From: Salinibacter ruber DSM 13855
GTDB lineage: Bacteria > Bacteroidota > Rhodothermia > Rhodothermales > Salinibacteraceae
Direction of reading: 5' to 3'
Length of the DNA: 64,000 nt
Assembly: GCF_000013045.1 (NCBI RefSeq)
Contig: NC_007677.1
Location: 1,984,001-2,048,000 of the forward strand
Shown: positions 34,058 to 43,251 of the stretch, piece after piece
Numbering within the stretch: the stretch's first letter is position 1
How the letters are laid out: every line of letters begins with the position of its first letter
The notes under the pieces: model-generated
Database searches by the model: none
What the model was told of the DNA's origin: nothing
What the model saw: the letters and a program-made list of their open reading frames with translations, nothing else
Translations under genes and position numbers: made by a program

Positions 34058-36133
34058 ATGTTTCCTCGGAGATACACACTCGTTGTACTCGGCGTACTGG
34101 TGGGGTGCGCGTGGGGTGCAGGCCCCGCCTCCGCCCAGGAGCGGACGGCGCTCCCTTCGCGTCAGCATGCCACGGTCCGCCCGACCGCCGACGTCGCTCA
34201 AGCATCGCTGCCCTCCGTGGACGCGGCCGCGCTCCGCGCGGAAGATCGGGCGGCAAGCGATCGCGTCGGCCCGTACCGCTACGGCCAGACCCTCGAGGCG
34301 AACCTGTCGCCCTCACGGCACGGAACGTGGGAGCAGCTTCCGTCCGGGCGCTGGCTGTGGCGTCTGCGCATCGAGTCGCAGGATGCCGTCTCCCTGAGCG
34401 TCGGGTTCTCCACTTTTCAACTGCCGCCCGACGCCACCCTCTTCCTCCACGGCGCGGACGCGTCGGCCGTCCACGGCCCCTACACCGCGGCGGACGCGAC
34501 CGAAGGGCAGCACTGGACGCCGCTCGTTCGGGGGGACGAACTTGTTCTGGAGCTGGAAACGGACAATCGGGAACGGGTCACCGGGCTCACGGTCGGCCAT
34601 GTCGTCCACGGATACCGGGCCTTGCCCACGGGCCCCCAAACGCCCCGTTCGAAGTCGGGCGCCTGCAACCTCGACGTCGCCTGTGAGGCGGCCGACCGCT
34701 GGCGTGATCAGGTGCGTGCCGTGGGCGGGTACACCCTGCGCCGGGGACAGGACAACCTGTTTTGCTCCGGCTCCCTCGTCAACAACACAGCCCGGGATGC
34801 CCGCCCCCTCTTCCTGACCGCCGAGCACTGTGTCCAGCGTCCCGGCCAGGCAAACAGCATGGTCTTCTACTGGAACTTCCAGACCGCCGACTGCCGATCT
34901 CTAGGCTCGGACGAGAACGGCACGTTTCCAGACGACTCGCTGGCCGTCGGCGGGTGGGACCAGACCTCGTCTGGTGCCATCCTTCGAGCTCGATACGGCA
35001 ACTTTCACCGAGAGGAGAGGACAATTTTCGGGAAGCCTGACCTGACCCTCGTCGAGGTGGACGACGACATCCCGGACTCTTACAATCTGTACCTGAACGG
35101 CTGGAGCCGCGAAGGCGAGGCCACCAGCGAGAGCGTCACCATCCACCATCCACGGGGGCATGGGAAGCGCATCAGTTTCGACGACGACCCATCCTCCATT
35201 ACCGGCTTCGGCCGGAGCGATCAGGGCGGCACCCATCTCCGCATTGGCGACTGGGAGCTGGGCACGACAGAAGGCGGCTCGTCGGGCGGCCCGCTCTACG
35301 ACGCCGACCAGAAGGTCGTAGGGGTCTTGTCGGGCGGGTTTGCGGGCTGTACCGGCGACGGCACCGACAACGACCAACCCGATTGGTACGGCCGCCTCGC
35401 CGCGGGCTTCGAGAGCGGGGACTACAACAACACCACCGTCGCGGACGTGCTCGATCCTCGAAATACAGACGCCGAAACCCTCGGCGGGCGTCCGCTGAGC
35501 GACAGCCCCGACACCACCCCGCCCGCGTCCGTCCGGGACTTCCAAATCAGCGAGGTAAACACCAGTGCGCCGTCCGTGTCACTGCGGTGGACCGCCACCG
35601 GTGACGACGGGCGGACCGGGTCGGCCCAGCGGTATCTGCTCCGCTACGACACGACCCGCATCGAATCCGCGGCGGACTTCGAGCAGGCCCGGTCCGTGAG
35701 CGCGCCGCCCCTCCCGGCCCCCGCGGGTCGGACGGAGACCGCCACCGTGACGTCGTCGGACGGGCTCGAGGCGGGTCGCACCTACTACTTTGCGCTCGTC
35801 GCCGAGGACGACGCCGGGAACCGATCGCCGCTGGCGTCCCCCGATCGTGCGGTAGCGCTGGTACGGGAGATTCAAATCGATGAGGGGGGCGTCGCCTCCG
35901 GGGCCGGTTCCTCCTCCCAAACCCGGTTCGTCCTCAACAACACCCAGGAGGTGCGCGTCACGCTTTATGATTTGCTCGGGCGACGCGTCCGGGTCCTGCT
36001 CGACGAAGAGGTTCCGGAGGGCTTTCGGCAGAACGTGCCCATCCCCACACGTTCTCTTTCCAGCGGTCCGTACTTTCTGCGTTTCGTCGGGGAGCAGTTC
36101 GCCACCACCCGCAAGATCGTCGTCGTGAACTGA
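34058..36133 (+). CDS. Secreted trypsin-like serine protease with fibronectin and T9SS sorting domains
   Basis: A 691-aa exported protein. A signal peptide (about 1-26, ending ASAQ) precedes a propeptide-like region (about 30-190). A chymotrypsin-fold protease follows with triad His257 (LTAEHCV), Asp near 327 (KPDLTLVEVDD) and Ser near 409 (EGGSSGGPLYD), closest in layout to lysyl endopeptidases. Residues about 485-605 form a fibronectin type III domain. The end (VRVTLYDLLGRRVRVL to TRKIVVVN) is a type-A C-terminal sorting domain that directs export through the type IX system. It probably digests extracellular protein. Confidence 0.88.
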   Translation: MFPRRYTLVVLGVLVGCAWGAGPASAQERTALPSRQHATVRPTADVAQASLPSVDAAALRAEDRAASDRVGPYRYGQTLEANLSPSRHGTWEQLPSGRWLWRLRIESQDAVSLSVGFSTFQLPPDATLFLHGADASAVHGPYTAADATEGQHWTPLVRGDELVLELETDNRERVTGLTVGHVVHGYRALPTGPQTPRSKSGACNLDVACEAADRWRDQVRAVGGYTLRRGQDNLFCSGSLVNNTARDARPLFLTAEHCVQRPGQANSMVFYWNFQTADCRSLGSDENGTFPDDSLAVGGWDQTSSGAILRARYGNFHREERTIFGKPDLTLVEVDDDIPDSYNLYLNGWSREGEATSESVTIHHPRGHGKRISFDDDPSSITGFGRSDQGGTHLRIGDWELGTTEGGSSGGPLYDADQKVVGVLSGGFAGCTGDGTDNDQPDWYGRLAAGFESGDYNNTTVADVLDPRNTDAETLGGRPLSDSPDTTPPASVRDFQISEVNTSAPSVSLRWTATGDDGRTGSAQRYLLRYDTTRIESAADFEQARSVSAPPLPAPAGRTETATVTSSDGLEAGRTYYFALVAEDDAGNRSPLASPDRAVALVREIQIDEGGVASGAGSSSQTRFVLNNTQEVRVTLYDLLGRRVRVLLDEEVPEGFRQNVPIPTRSLSSGPYFLRFVGEQFATTRKIVVVN

Positions 36134-36195
36134 CGTGAGCTGAACCGTGTCGCCTGGGCGTTTGCGATAGGCCGCCTCAGGAATCTGGGCCCGCC

Positions 36196-37434
36196 TTACA
36201 CGTCCGTCCCGTTTTCGGGCGGACGAATGCGGGCGAACCGGCGCTTGCCCACCTGGAGCACGAACGGCGCCTCCTCGGCCACGTCGATGTAGCGCCCGGT
36301 GTCGGTCACCTTCTCCTCGTCGATCGTGACGGCCCCCTGCTCAATCATGCGGCGGCCCTCGCTGTTGGAGTCCGTGAGGTCGGCGTGGCGCATCAGGTTC
36401 AGAAGGCCGACCTCCGCCCCGTCCTCCGGCGTCGGCGTGTACTCCGGCAGATCGTCCGGCACGCCCCCCTCCACGACGGTCTGCTCGAAGTGCTCCTCGG
36501 CCCGATCCGCGGCCTCTTCCCCATGGTACATCTCCACGATGCGGCGGGCCAGTTGGGCCTTCGCCGCCCGCGGGTTGCTCTCGGCAAACTGCTTGACCTT
36601 CGGGAGCTGCTCGGTCGGGATGTCGGTGACGAGCTCCACGTAGCGGTAGATCAGGTCGTCGGGCACCGACATGGTCTTGCCGTACATGTCTTCCGGCGCC
36701 TCGGCGATGCCGATGGCATTGTCGAGGGACTTCGACATCTTGTCGGAGCCGTCGGTGCCCTCCAGGAGCGGGAGCATCATGCAGACCTGCGCCGCCTGGT
36801 CGTTGGCCTCCTGCAGACGCCGCGCCAGGAGCAGGTTGAAGCGCTGATCGGTGCCGCCCAGCTCCACGTCCGCCTCGATGTGGACGGAGTCGCGCGCCTG
36901 CGCCAGCGGGTACAGAAATTCGTGCAGGCTGATGGGCTGGCCCGCCTCGTAGCGCTCGTTGAAGTCGTCGCGCTTCAGCATCTGCGCGACCGTCTGCTGG
37001 GCCGCCAGCTCGATGACGTCACTGAAGCGCATCTCGTCGAGCCACTCCGAGTTGTACCGGATCTCCGTCTTGTTCGGATCGAGCACACGGGTGGCCTGCT
37101 CGTAGTAGCTCTGGCCGTGCTCGCGCGTCTCCTCGAGCGTGAGCTGGGGGCGCGTCTTGGAGCGGCCGGACGGATCGCCGATCATGCCCGTGAAGTCGCC
37201 CACGATGAGGACGGCCCGGTGGCCGAAGTCCTGAAACTGCCGCAGCTTGCGGAGGACCACCGTGTGGCCGAGGTGAAGGTCCGGGCGACTGGGGTCGCAC
37301 CCGAGCTTCACGGTCAGGGGCGTGTCCGTCTCCCGCGACGTGCGAAGCTTCTCGGCAAGCTCGTCTTCCGGGACAATCTCCTCCGCCCCGCGGCGGAGAA
37401 CCGTCATCTGCTCGTCGACCGGCGGAAATGCCAT
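36196..37434 (-). CDS. tyrS: Tyrosyl-tRNA synthetase
   Basis: A 412-aa class I synthetase that charges tRNA-Tyr. The HIGH-like motif is HLGHTVV near residue 56, and the KMSKS loop is complete (DKMSKSLDNAIG near residue 230). The C-terminal S4 RNA-binding domain (SEGRRMIEQGAVTIDEEKV) is present. The anticodon-side layout fits the TyrZ-like group with the long KMSKS insertion. It is the last gene of the minus-strand block that begins with ffh, 60 bases after smpB. Confidence 0.95.
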   Translation of the reverse strand: MAFPPVDEQMTVLRRGAEEIVPEDELAEKLRTSRETDTPLTVKLGCDPSRPDLHLGHTVVLRKLRQFQDFGHRAVLIVGDFTGMIGDPSGRSKTRPQLTLEETREHGQSYYEQATRVLDPNKTEIRYNSEWLDEMRFSDVIELAAQQTVAQMLKRDDFNERYEAGQPISLHEFLYPLAQARDSVHIEADVELGGTDQRFNLLLARRLQEANDQAAQVCMMLPLLEGTDGSDKMSKSLDNAIGIAEAPEDMYGKTMSVPDDLIYRYVELVTDIPTEQLPKVKQFAESNPRAAKAQLARRIVEMYHGEEAADRAEEHFEQTVVEGGVPDDLPEYTPTPEDGAEVGLLNLMRHADLTDSNSEGRRMIEQGAVTIDEEKVTDTGRYIDVAEEAPFVLQVGKRRFARIRPPENGTDV

Positions 37435-37494
37435 GCCTACGTCCTCGTCGTCAATGATACAACTCGTGTTGATCTCCCCGTCCTGGACCTCGAC

Positions 37495-37959
37495 CTAAAA
37501 ATTATAGTCGCTCTGCTCCCGTTCCAGTCGGCGCTCCATCTCCCGCTCCTTGATGGCCTGGCGCTTGTCGTGCTTCTGGCGGCCCTTCGCGATTCCAATC
37601 TTTAGCTTTGCCCATCCGTCGCGGAAGTAGAGCGACAGCGGGACAATCGTGTAGCCCTCCTGCTCGGCCATCTGGCCCCACTTGCCAATCTGCTGGTCGT
37701 GGAGCAGGAGCTTCCGGTTGCGCCGCGGTTCGTGCCCGAACGGGCCGGCCTCCTCGTACGGCTTGATGTACATCCCGTGGATCTTCATCTCCCCCTCCCG
37801 ATCGACCTGACAGTACGCCCCGTCCAGGCTCGCCTTGCCCTGGCGCACCGATTTGACCTCGGACCCCTCCAGGACGAGCCCCGCCTCCAGGGTTTCTTCA
37901 ATGTCGTACTCGAACTGCGCCTTCTTATTGCGCGCAACGACCTCGGTGCCTTCAGCCAT
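37495..37959 (-). CDS. smpB: SsrA-binding protein SmpB
   Basis: A 154-aa RNA-binding beta-barrel protein that delivers tmRNA to stalled ribosomes. The conserved N-terminal [38 protein letters not shown] and the basic C-terminal tail ([21 protein letters not shown]) are complete. The tail enters the empty mRNA channel in the family. The tmRNA gene itself was not found in the window. Confidence 0.96.
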
Positions 37960-38128
37960 GGCGGGTCATCGATGCAGTGAGGAATCCGGTGATTTATGCA
38001 GTGGGGCCACGGCGCACACGTTCGGACAGGTTGAGCAGCTTGGGAATCGGGGCTGCAGCGACCTATGCCTAACTGAAACCGCCAAAAAACCACACGCCGC
38101 TGACCGCAGTGCCCAGTGCCCCAATGAA

Positions 38129-38944
38129 TCAATGCTCTTCCTCCTCTTCCTCCTCTTCATCCTCGTCGAGGTACACGAGCGGGAGGTCGGGGACGTCCTC
38201 CGTCACGTCGTAGTAGAAGAGATACTTCCGAAACTCCGTCAGGCTCGCGATGGCGAGTTTGTCGAGCCCGGTGCGGAGGTCCTCGCGGTAGAACTCGTTC
38301 AGCGAGGCGGTGGTCTCCTGCGCCTGCACCCATACGTCGCGGTTATCGTCGGCCGCCTCGCCCGAGGCGATCAGCGCCTCGATCATCTCGTCCGTCGACT
38401 GGTCCCGCTTGGTGACGTACAGCCCCCACACCATCGGGTAGTTGGAGAGCTCGTACCACTCGCGCCCGATGTCCATCGTGAAGGGCTCGGGCTGAAGGGA
38501 AGGCACGTTGGGGCCGACCAGCAGGGCCGCGTCCTCCTCGGTATCGAGCAGCGCTTGCGGGGCCCGGGCGTCGTACGGGACGAACGTGGGGTCGACCTGG
38601 TAGTGCTCGTGCAGGACGATCCGGGTCGCGATGCGCTCCTGCGCGACGCGCCGGTCGTAGGCGATGGTCTCCGGGAAGTCGTGCAGCCCCCCCTGCCACA
38701 CGAGCCGGGCGTACGGGTACCGCCACGAAACCAGCCCCACACTCGGAAGCACGTCGATGGCGTTGCTCGCCTGCAGGGCCAGCATCGTGGGCATCAGCGC
38801 CACGTCGACCTCGTCCTCCACCAGCATCGCCGCACACTGCTCGGGGCGATGCCGCGTGATCCGAAACGGATTCTCGACGGCACCGGACGTGAAGCCCGAC
38901 GCCAGAAACTCAGCGGGCGGATAGTCCCAGATTGCGAGGTCCAT
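38129..38944 (-). CDS. MqnA/MqnD-family (DUF178) protein
   Basis: A 271-aa protein with the periplasmic-binding-like fold of the menaquinone futalosine-pathway enzymes MqnA (chorismate dehydratase) and MqnD. Visible family traits: an early hydrophobic strand DLAIWDYPPAEFL, a segment with VDVALMPTMLAL, and the later YPMVWGLYVTKRD. Which of the two reactions, if either, it catalyses cannot be told without alignment. The C-terminus is a run of Asp and Glu (EDEEEEEEEE) encoded by a Glu-codon microsatellite. It sits between rplS and smpB. Confidence 0.7.
   Translation of the reverse strand: MDLAIWDYPPAEFLASGFTSGAVENPFRITRHRPEQCAAMLVEDEVDVALMPTMLALQASNAIDVLPSVGLVSWRYPYARLVWQGGLHDFPETIAYDRRVAQERIATRIVLHEHYQVDPTFVPYDARAPQALLDTEEDAALLVGPNVPSLQPEPFTMDIGREWYELSNYPMVWGLYVTKRDQSTDEMIEALIASGEAADDNRDVWVQAQETTASLNEFYREDLRTGLDKLAIASLTEFRKYLFYYDVTEDVPDLPLVYLDEDEEEEEEEEH
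38135..38166. repeat. Glu-codon microsatellite at the end of the MqnA-like gene
   Basis: On the plus strand imperfect copies of a 9-base CTCTTCCTC-type unit run for about 32 bases. Read on the minus strand they are GAG/GAA codons that encode the acidic tail. Confidence 0.75.
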
Positions 38945-39010
38945 GGGGACGCAAAACGAGTCCGAAGTCTACGAGCAGAGGCGTGCGTGCAGGCCCTCTC
39001 CGCTACGCCC

Positions 39011-39367
39011 CTAGTTCCCCCGAATCTGCTCCTGAATCCGGGCGTCCTTGCCCGACAGGCCACGGAGGTACGAAAGCTTCGACCGGTTTACGGCCCCACG
39101 ACGAACGACGTCGATCTGGGCCACCCGCGGGGAGTGGACCGGGAAGATGCGCTCGACGCCCACGCCTTCGGACACCTTGCGAACCGTAATCGTCTCGTTC
39201 GGCCCGGAGCCACGACGTGAAAGGCACACCCCCTCGAACTGCTGGATGCGCTCCTTCTCGCCTTCAACCACCCGGAGGTGGACGTTTACCGTGTCCCCGG
39301 AGTCAAAGTCCGGCACGTCGTCGCGAAGCTGCGTCGCCTCGACGACGCTCATAAGGTCAGTAGCCAT
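39011..39367 (-). CDS. rplS: 50S ribosomal protein L19
   Basis: A 118-aa protein at the 30S-50S interface. It shows the family pattern [54 protein letters not shown] and the C-terminal [14 protein letters not shown]. Length is standard. It closes the rpsP-rimM-trmD-rplS order. Confidence 0.97.
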   Translation of the reverse strand: MATDLMSVVEATQLRDDVPDFDSGDTVNVHLRVVEGEKERIQQFEGVCLSRRGSGPNETITVRKVSEGVGVERIFPVHSPRVAQIDVVRRGAVNRSKLSYLRGLSGKDARIQEQIRGN

Positions 39368-39428
39368 GTCACTGTTCTATTGTTGGGTGAAACAAACAAT
39401 GGTCGGTCAACGCCGGAGGCGCGTATGC

Positions 39429-40154
39429 CTACTGCGAAGACGCCTCGGTCGAATCGTTGTTGGTGTCGGGTAGGAGATCGGGCCGGCGGTCCCGGGTCTT
39501 TTCGAGTCGCTTTTCATCCCGCCAGCGGGCGATGGCCTGATGGTCGCCCGAGCGGAGGACGGACGGCACTTCGTGCCCCCGAAACTCAGCCGGGCGTGTG
39601 TAGACCGGCGCGCCCAGAAGCCCGTCCTGAAACGCGTCCGTGAGGGCCGACGAGCTGTCGCCCAGCGCGCCCGGCACGAGGCGAACGACCGCGTCGACCA
39701 GCATCAGTGCCGGCAGCTCCCCGCCGCTGAGAACCACGTCGCCAATCGACACTTCACGCGTGACGAGGAGGTCCCGAACCCGCTGGTCGATGCCCTTGTA
39801 GTGCCCCGCAATCAGAATGAGGTGGCCCTCCATCGAGAGGCGGTTGGCCATCGACTGATCGAGCCGCGCACCGTCGGGCGTAAGGTAAATGATGTCGTCC
39901 GCCTCTCCGGCCGCCCCCTCGATCGCCTCCACGGCCCGAAACAGCGGCTCCGGCTTCAGCACCATCCCGGCGCCCCCGCCGAACGGGCGGTCGTCCACCT
40001 GTCGGTGCTTGTCGGTCGCGTACTCCCGAAGGTTGTGCACCTGGAGGGTGGCCACGTCCGATTCCTGTGCCCGCTGCAGAATGCTATGCTGAAGGGGCTC
40101 CTCCACGAGGGCGGGGAGGGCCGTCACAATGTCAATGCGTATGCTCCCAGGCAT
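39429..40154 (-). CDS. trmD: tRNA (guanine-N1)-methyltransferase TrmD
   Basis: A 241-aa SPOUT enzyme that makes m1G37 in tRNAs with a G36, preventing +1 frameshifting. The trefoil-knot SAM site is in [17 protein letters not shown] and [21 protein letters not shown]. The interdomain Asp region and the C-terminal [19 protein letters not shown] (tRNA-binding) are complete. The ATG at 40154 was preferred to 40166. The usual rimM-trmD-rplS neighbours are present. Confidence 0.97.
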
Positions 40155-40199
40155 GCCGGTCAACAACGGTCTTCTGAGTGTGCCACGGGCTGCACTGCC

Positions 40200-40796
40200 C
40201 TACGCGTCCATCAATCCGTCGATGGGACGCACGACGATCCGTTCCGCTTCCTCGTCGATCTCGATGATGAAGTCGTCGATGGCCGGGATCATCGCCTCCG
40301 TGTCCTCAGGGGTCCGGACCACGAAGAGGTCCTGTGCCGGCATCTCCATGAAGTCCGCGACGGTGCCCTGCACCGCCCCCTCCTCGGTGACAACGGTCCA
40401 GCCCACCAGGTCGTCGGCAAACAGCTCGTCGTCTTCCAGGCCCAGGGCCGCCTCGGTGGCAAACACGTCCATTTTGGCGACCGCCTCGGCGTCGTCCCGG
40501 TCCACGATGCCGTCGAGCCCCAGAATGACCGTGATGCCGCGCTTCGTCTTCTGGTAGCGGACCGATGCGATGTCGTGGCGTACGACGCGACGCGGATGCG
40601 GCCCCACAAACACCGTGGGCAGCACCTCAAAACGCGCCGGATCGTCGGTCGCGGACGGGTCGATTTTGAGCTCTCCGTCCAGCCCGTGGGGGCGGAAGAT
40701 AAACCCCACCTTCACGAGGTCGGTCGGCGGGACGTCCGCGAAGTCCGGACCCGGATCCGCCGAATCGTCGGGCGTGGAGGCCGTCGGGGGAGGCAT
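40200..40796 (-). CDS. rimM: Ribosome maturation factor RimM
   Basis: A 198-aa 30S-maturation factor that acts on 16S rRNA domain III with S19. The N-terminal RimM domain (VKVGFIFRPHGLDGELKIDP) and the C-terminal PRC-barrel (ELFADDLVGWTVVTEEG to MIPAIDDFIIEID) are seen. The first 25 residues are an acidic, disordered extension, in line with the halophilic proteome. Confidence 0.93.
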   Translation of the reverse strand: MPPPTASTPDDSADPGPDFADVPPTDLVKVGFIFRPHGLDGELKIDPSATDDPARFEVLPTVFVGPHPRRVVRHDIASVRYQKTKRGITVILGLDGIVDRDDAEAVAKMDVFATEAALGLEDDELFADDLVGWTVVTEEGAVQGTVADFMEMPAQDLFVVRTPEDTEAMIPAIDDFIIEIDEEAERIVVRPIDGLMDA

Positions 40797-40825
40797 AGCA
40801 CAGGGGCCGAAGGCTCCGCTCGGGA

Positions 40826-41443
40826 CTACTCGTCTTCGGGCTCTTCGTTGTCGTCGGCGTCGGCCGACGCGTCGGTCTCGTCCGCCTCGTCCGCGGCGGC
40901 CTCCGGCTCGTCCGTCTCGGAAGCGGCGTCGGCGTCCTCGGCGTCCGCCGTCTCGACGTCTTCGGCCTCTTCGGCCTCCGTCTCTTCCTGAACGGCCGAC
41001 AGCGGGGTGGCCTGGGCGCGCAACTGGGCTTCCTCGTCGATCTCCTCGGCCCGCTCGCGCTCCCGCTCCAGCGGGTCCTGGCCGCGTGTGCCAACGGCGA
41101 TCTTCACCTCCTCGCCCTGCTCGGCCATGCGCTCTCGAAACTCTTCGACGGCCGACTCGATCTCGCCCGGCGACTCGCCCTTCTTCTTCAGGTGGTGATG
41201 GAGCAGGAGGCCCCGGCGGCGCAGGATGGACCGCACCGTGTCGCTCGGCTGCGCCCCGTTTTCGAGCCAGTAGAGGGCCCGGTCTTCCTCCAGGCGCACC
41301 TCGGCGGGTTCGCGGAGCGGAAAGTAGCGGCCGATGTCCTCGATGTAGCGGCCGTCCCGCGCGTTGCGCTGGTCGGCAGCGACGATCGAATAGACCGGAA
41401 TCTTTTTGCGCCCAATGCGGCGCAGTCGAAGCTTAACAGACAC
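40826..41443 (-). CDS. rpsP: 30S ribosomal protein S16 with long acidic tail
   Basis: Residues 1-80 are a normal S16 (SVKLRLRRIGRKKIPVYSIVAADQRNARDGRYIEDIGRY in segments). Residues about 85-205 are an extra tail rich in Glu, Ala, Asp and Thr, more than doubling the usual 80-90 aa. Tails of this kind occur in Bacteroidota S16 proteins. The start is GTG at 41443, since the S16 core begins right there. It is the second gene after ffh. Confidence 0.95.
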   Translation of the reverse strand: MSVKLRLRRIGRKKIPVYSIVAADQRNARDGRYIEDIGRYFPLREPAEVRLEEDRALYWLENGAQPSDTVRSILRRRGLLLHHHLKKKGESPGEIESAVEEFRERMAEQGEEVKIAVGTRGQDPLERERERAEEIDEEAQLRAQATPLSAVQEETEAEEAEDVETADAEDADAASETDEPEAAADEADETDASADADDNEEPEDE

Positions 41444-41514
41444 GTGTTCGTTCGGGTGTGTTCAGTTCAACAATCGTGAAAGGTGCGCAAGCAGTTCTAC
41501 CGGCGGCCCTCGTC

Positions 41515-42900
41515 CTAGCGTGGACTCCGACTCTGGCCCCCACCGCCCCCCGTAATCTTGTCCATGAGACTCGAGATGTCTACGTCCTGCCCCTTGCTCG
41601 TCATCTTCTGCATTGTCTTCATCATGTCCTTCATCTCCTCGAACTGGCTGACCAGCTGGTTCACGTCGCGGACCTCGTTCCCACTCCCCCGGGCGATGCG
41701 GCGCCGACGGGTGCCGTTTAGAATGTCCGGGTGGGCCCGCTCCTCCGGGGTCATCGACTGAATAATCGCCTCGATGTGCGTGAAGGCCTCCTCGTCGATG
41801 TCGAGGTCGCTAATCTTGTTGCCGACCCCCGGAATCATGCCCATGAGCTCTTTGATCGAGCCCATCTTTTGGATGCGCTGGAGCTGATCGTAGAAGTCCT
41901 GAAGGTCAAACTCCTCGGAGCGAATCTTCTCCTGGAGGCGCTCGGCCTCCTGTTCGTCGTACTGCTCCTGGGCACGCTCCACGAACGAGACCACGTCGCC
42001 CATGCCCAGGATGCGCTGGGCCATGCGGTCCGGGTAGAACGGCGTGAGCGCGTCGAGCTTCTCACCGGTGGAGGCAAACTTGATCGGCTTGTTGACCACC
42101 GTCCGGATCGAGAGCGCCGCGCCACCGCGTGTATCCCCGTCCAGCTTGGACAGGACCACCCCGTCGTAGTCGATGCGCTCGTTGAACTCTTTGGCGGTGT
42201 TTACCGCGTCCTGTCCCGTCATGCTGTCGACGACGAACAGGGTTTCGTTCGGCGCCACCGTCGTCTTGATGTCCTCCACCTCCTGCATCATCGCCTCGTC
42301 GATGTGCATGCGCCCCGCCGTGTCGATGATGACAATGTCGCGGGCGGTGTTCTGGGCCTCCGTAACGGCCTCGTTGGCCACGCGCACGGCATCCTCAACG
42401 ATCTCGCCGTCGTCCTCAATCGAATAGACGGGCGCGTTGACCTGGTCGGCCAGCGTCTTGAGCTGGTCCACGGCGGCGGGCCGGTACACGTCCGAGGCGG
42501 CCAGAAGCGGCGCGTGTCCCTCCTTCCGGAAGTGGCGGGCGAGCTTGGCACAGAAGGTCGTCTTGCCGGAGCCCTGCAGGCCGGCGACGAGAATCACCGT
42601 GGGCGGCGTCTCCGCCATCTCGATGCCCTCGTGCTCGCCGCCCAGCACCCGGGTCAGCTCGTCGTGCATGATCTTCGTCAACTGCTCGCCCGGGGTGACC
42701 GAGGTCAGAACATCCTCCCCCGTAGCCGCCTCCTTGACGTTCGCGGTAAACTCCTTCGCAACCTGGTAGTTGACGTCCGCGTTCAGCAACGCACGGCGGA
42801 TCTCCCGCATCGTCTCGGCGACGTTCACCTCGTCGATGCGGCCCTGGCCCGTGACGGACTGCAGGGCGCCCTCAAGTTTTTGGGACAATCCTTCAAACAT
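41515..42900 (-). CDS. ffh: Signal recognition particle protein Ffh (SRP54)
   Basis: A 461-aa GTPase that binds signal peptides of membrane and secreted proteins with SRP RNA. The N domain, G domain (GLQGSGKTTFCAKLARHF, VIIDTAGRMHIDEAMMQEV, LSKLDGDTRGGAALS) and C-terminal Met-rich M domain (MGSIKELMGMIPGVG, then DMMKTMQKMTSKGQ) are all present. It ends in a Gly/Gln tail. It heads the minus-strand block leading to tyrS. Confidence 0.97.
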   Translation of the reverse strand: MFEGLSQKLEGALQSVTGQGRIDEVNVAETMREIRRALLNADVNYQVAKEFTANVKEAATGEDVLTSVTPGEQLTKIMHDELTRVLGGEHEGIEMAETPPTVILVAGLQGSGKTTFCAKLARHFRKEGHAPLLAASDVYRPAAVDQLKTLADQVNAPVYSIEDDGEIVEDAVRVANEAVTEAQNTARDIVIIDTAGRMHIDEAMMQEVEDIKTTVAPNETLFVVDSMTGQDAVNTAKEFNERIDYDGVVLSKLDGDTRGGAALSIRTVVNKPIKFASTGEKLDALTPFYPDRMAQRILGMGDVVSFVERAQEQYDEQEAERLQEKIRSEEFDLQDFYDQLQRIQKMGSIKELMGMIPGVGNKISDLDIDEEAFTHIEAIIQSMTPEERAHPDILNGTRRRRIARGSGNEVRDVNQLVSQFEEMKDMMKTMQKMTSKGQDVDISSLMDKITGGGGGQSRSPR

Positions 42901-43251
42901 GATGGTGTGCGTCGGCTCGTCTCGTCGATATTGGGACCTGCCTCCGCCGCAGGCAGCAGAACGGAGAGGCGGCCTGTCGCCCCTCCCAGTGGCTAATCTG
43001 CACCAGAGACTGTTCCCCTGAATTGCTGGCTCAACCGGTCCCTATACGTATTGGACGCCACGATTCGATCCATTCCCGGAAGGGTGTTCATCCATAATTC
43101 GCCACCCCGCCCTCGGGACGCGGAAGCCTCCGTAACAATCCCCCCACGGCGTCCGCTATGGCACATCCCCGGCAGGGATCGTTTTTGGACAATGACGCGT
43201 AATTCTGTTAGGATTCTTGGCCCAATCGATCACCAGCCTTTTTCACCGTGA
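42901..43251. other. Divergent intergenic region between ffh and the cyclo-ligase gene
   Basis: About 351 bases with no supported gene. A 6-bp-stem hairpin (CTGCCT-CCGCCGC-AGGCAG, around 42938-42957) lies in the ffh leader. A candidate promoter for the rightward gene is at 43185-43214. I did not recognise an SRP RNA. Confidence 0.45.
43185..43214 (+). promoter_or_regulatory. Candidate promoter of the cyclo-ligase gene
   Basis: TTGGAC at 43185-43190 and TAGGAT at 43209-43214 with an 18-base spacer; the start codon is 38 bases further. Confidence 0.4.

Noticed and set aside
37960-38128. tmRNA next to smpB
   Set aside because: No tRNA-Ala-like ends or tag-peptide frame are seen in this 169-base gap.
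42901-43251. SRP RNA (ffs) next to ffh
   Set aside because: I could not find the conserved GNAR-tetraloop hairpin; only a short leader hairpin is visible.
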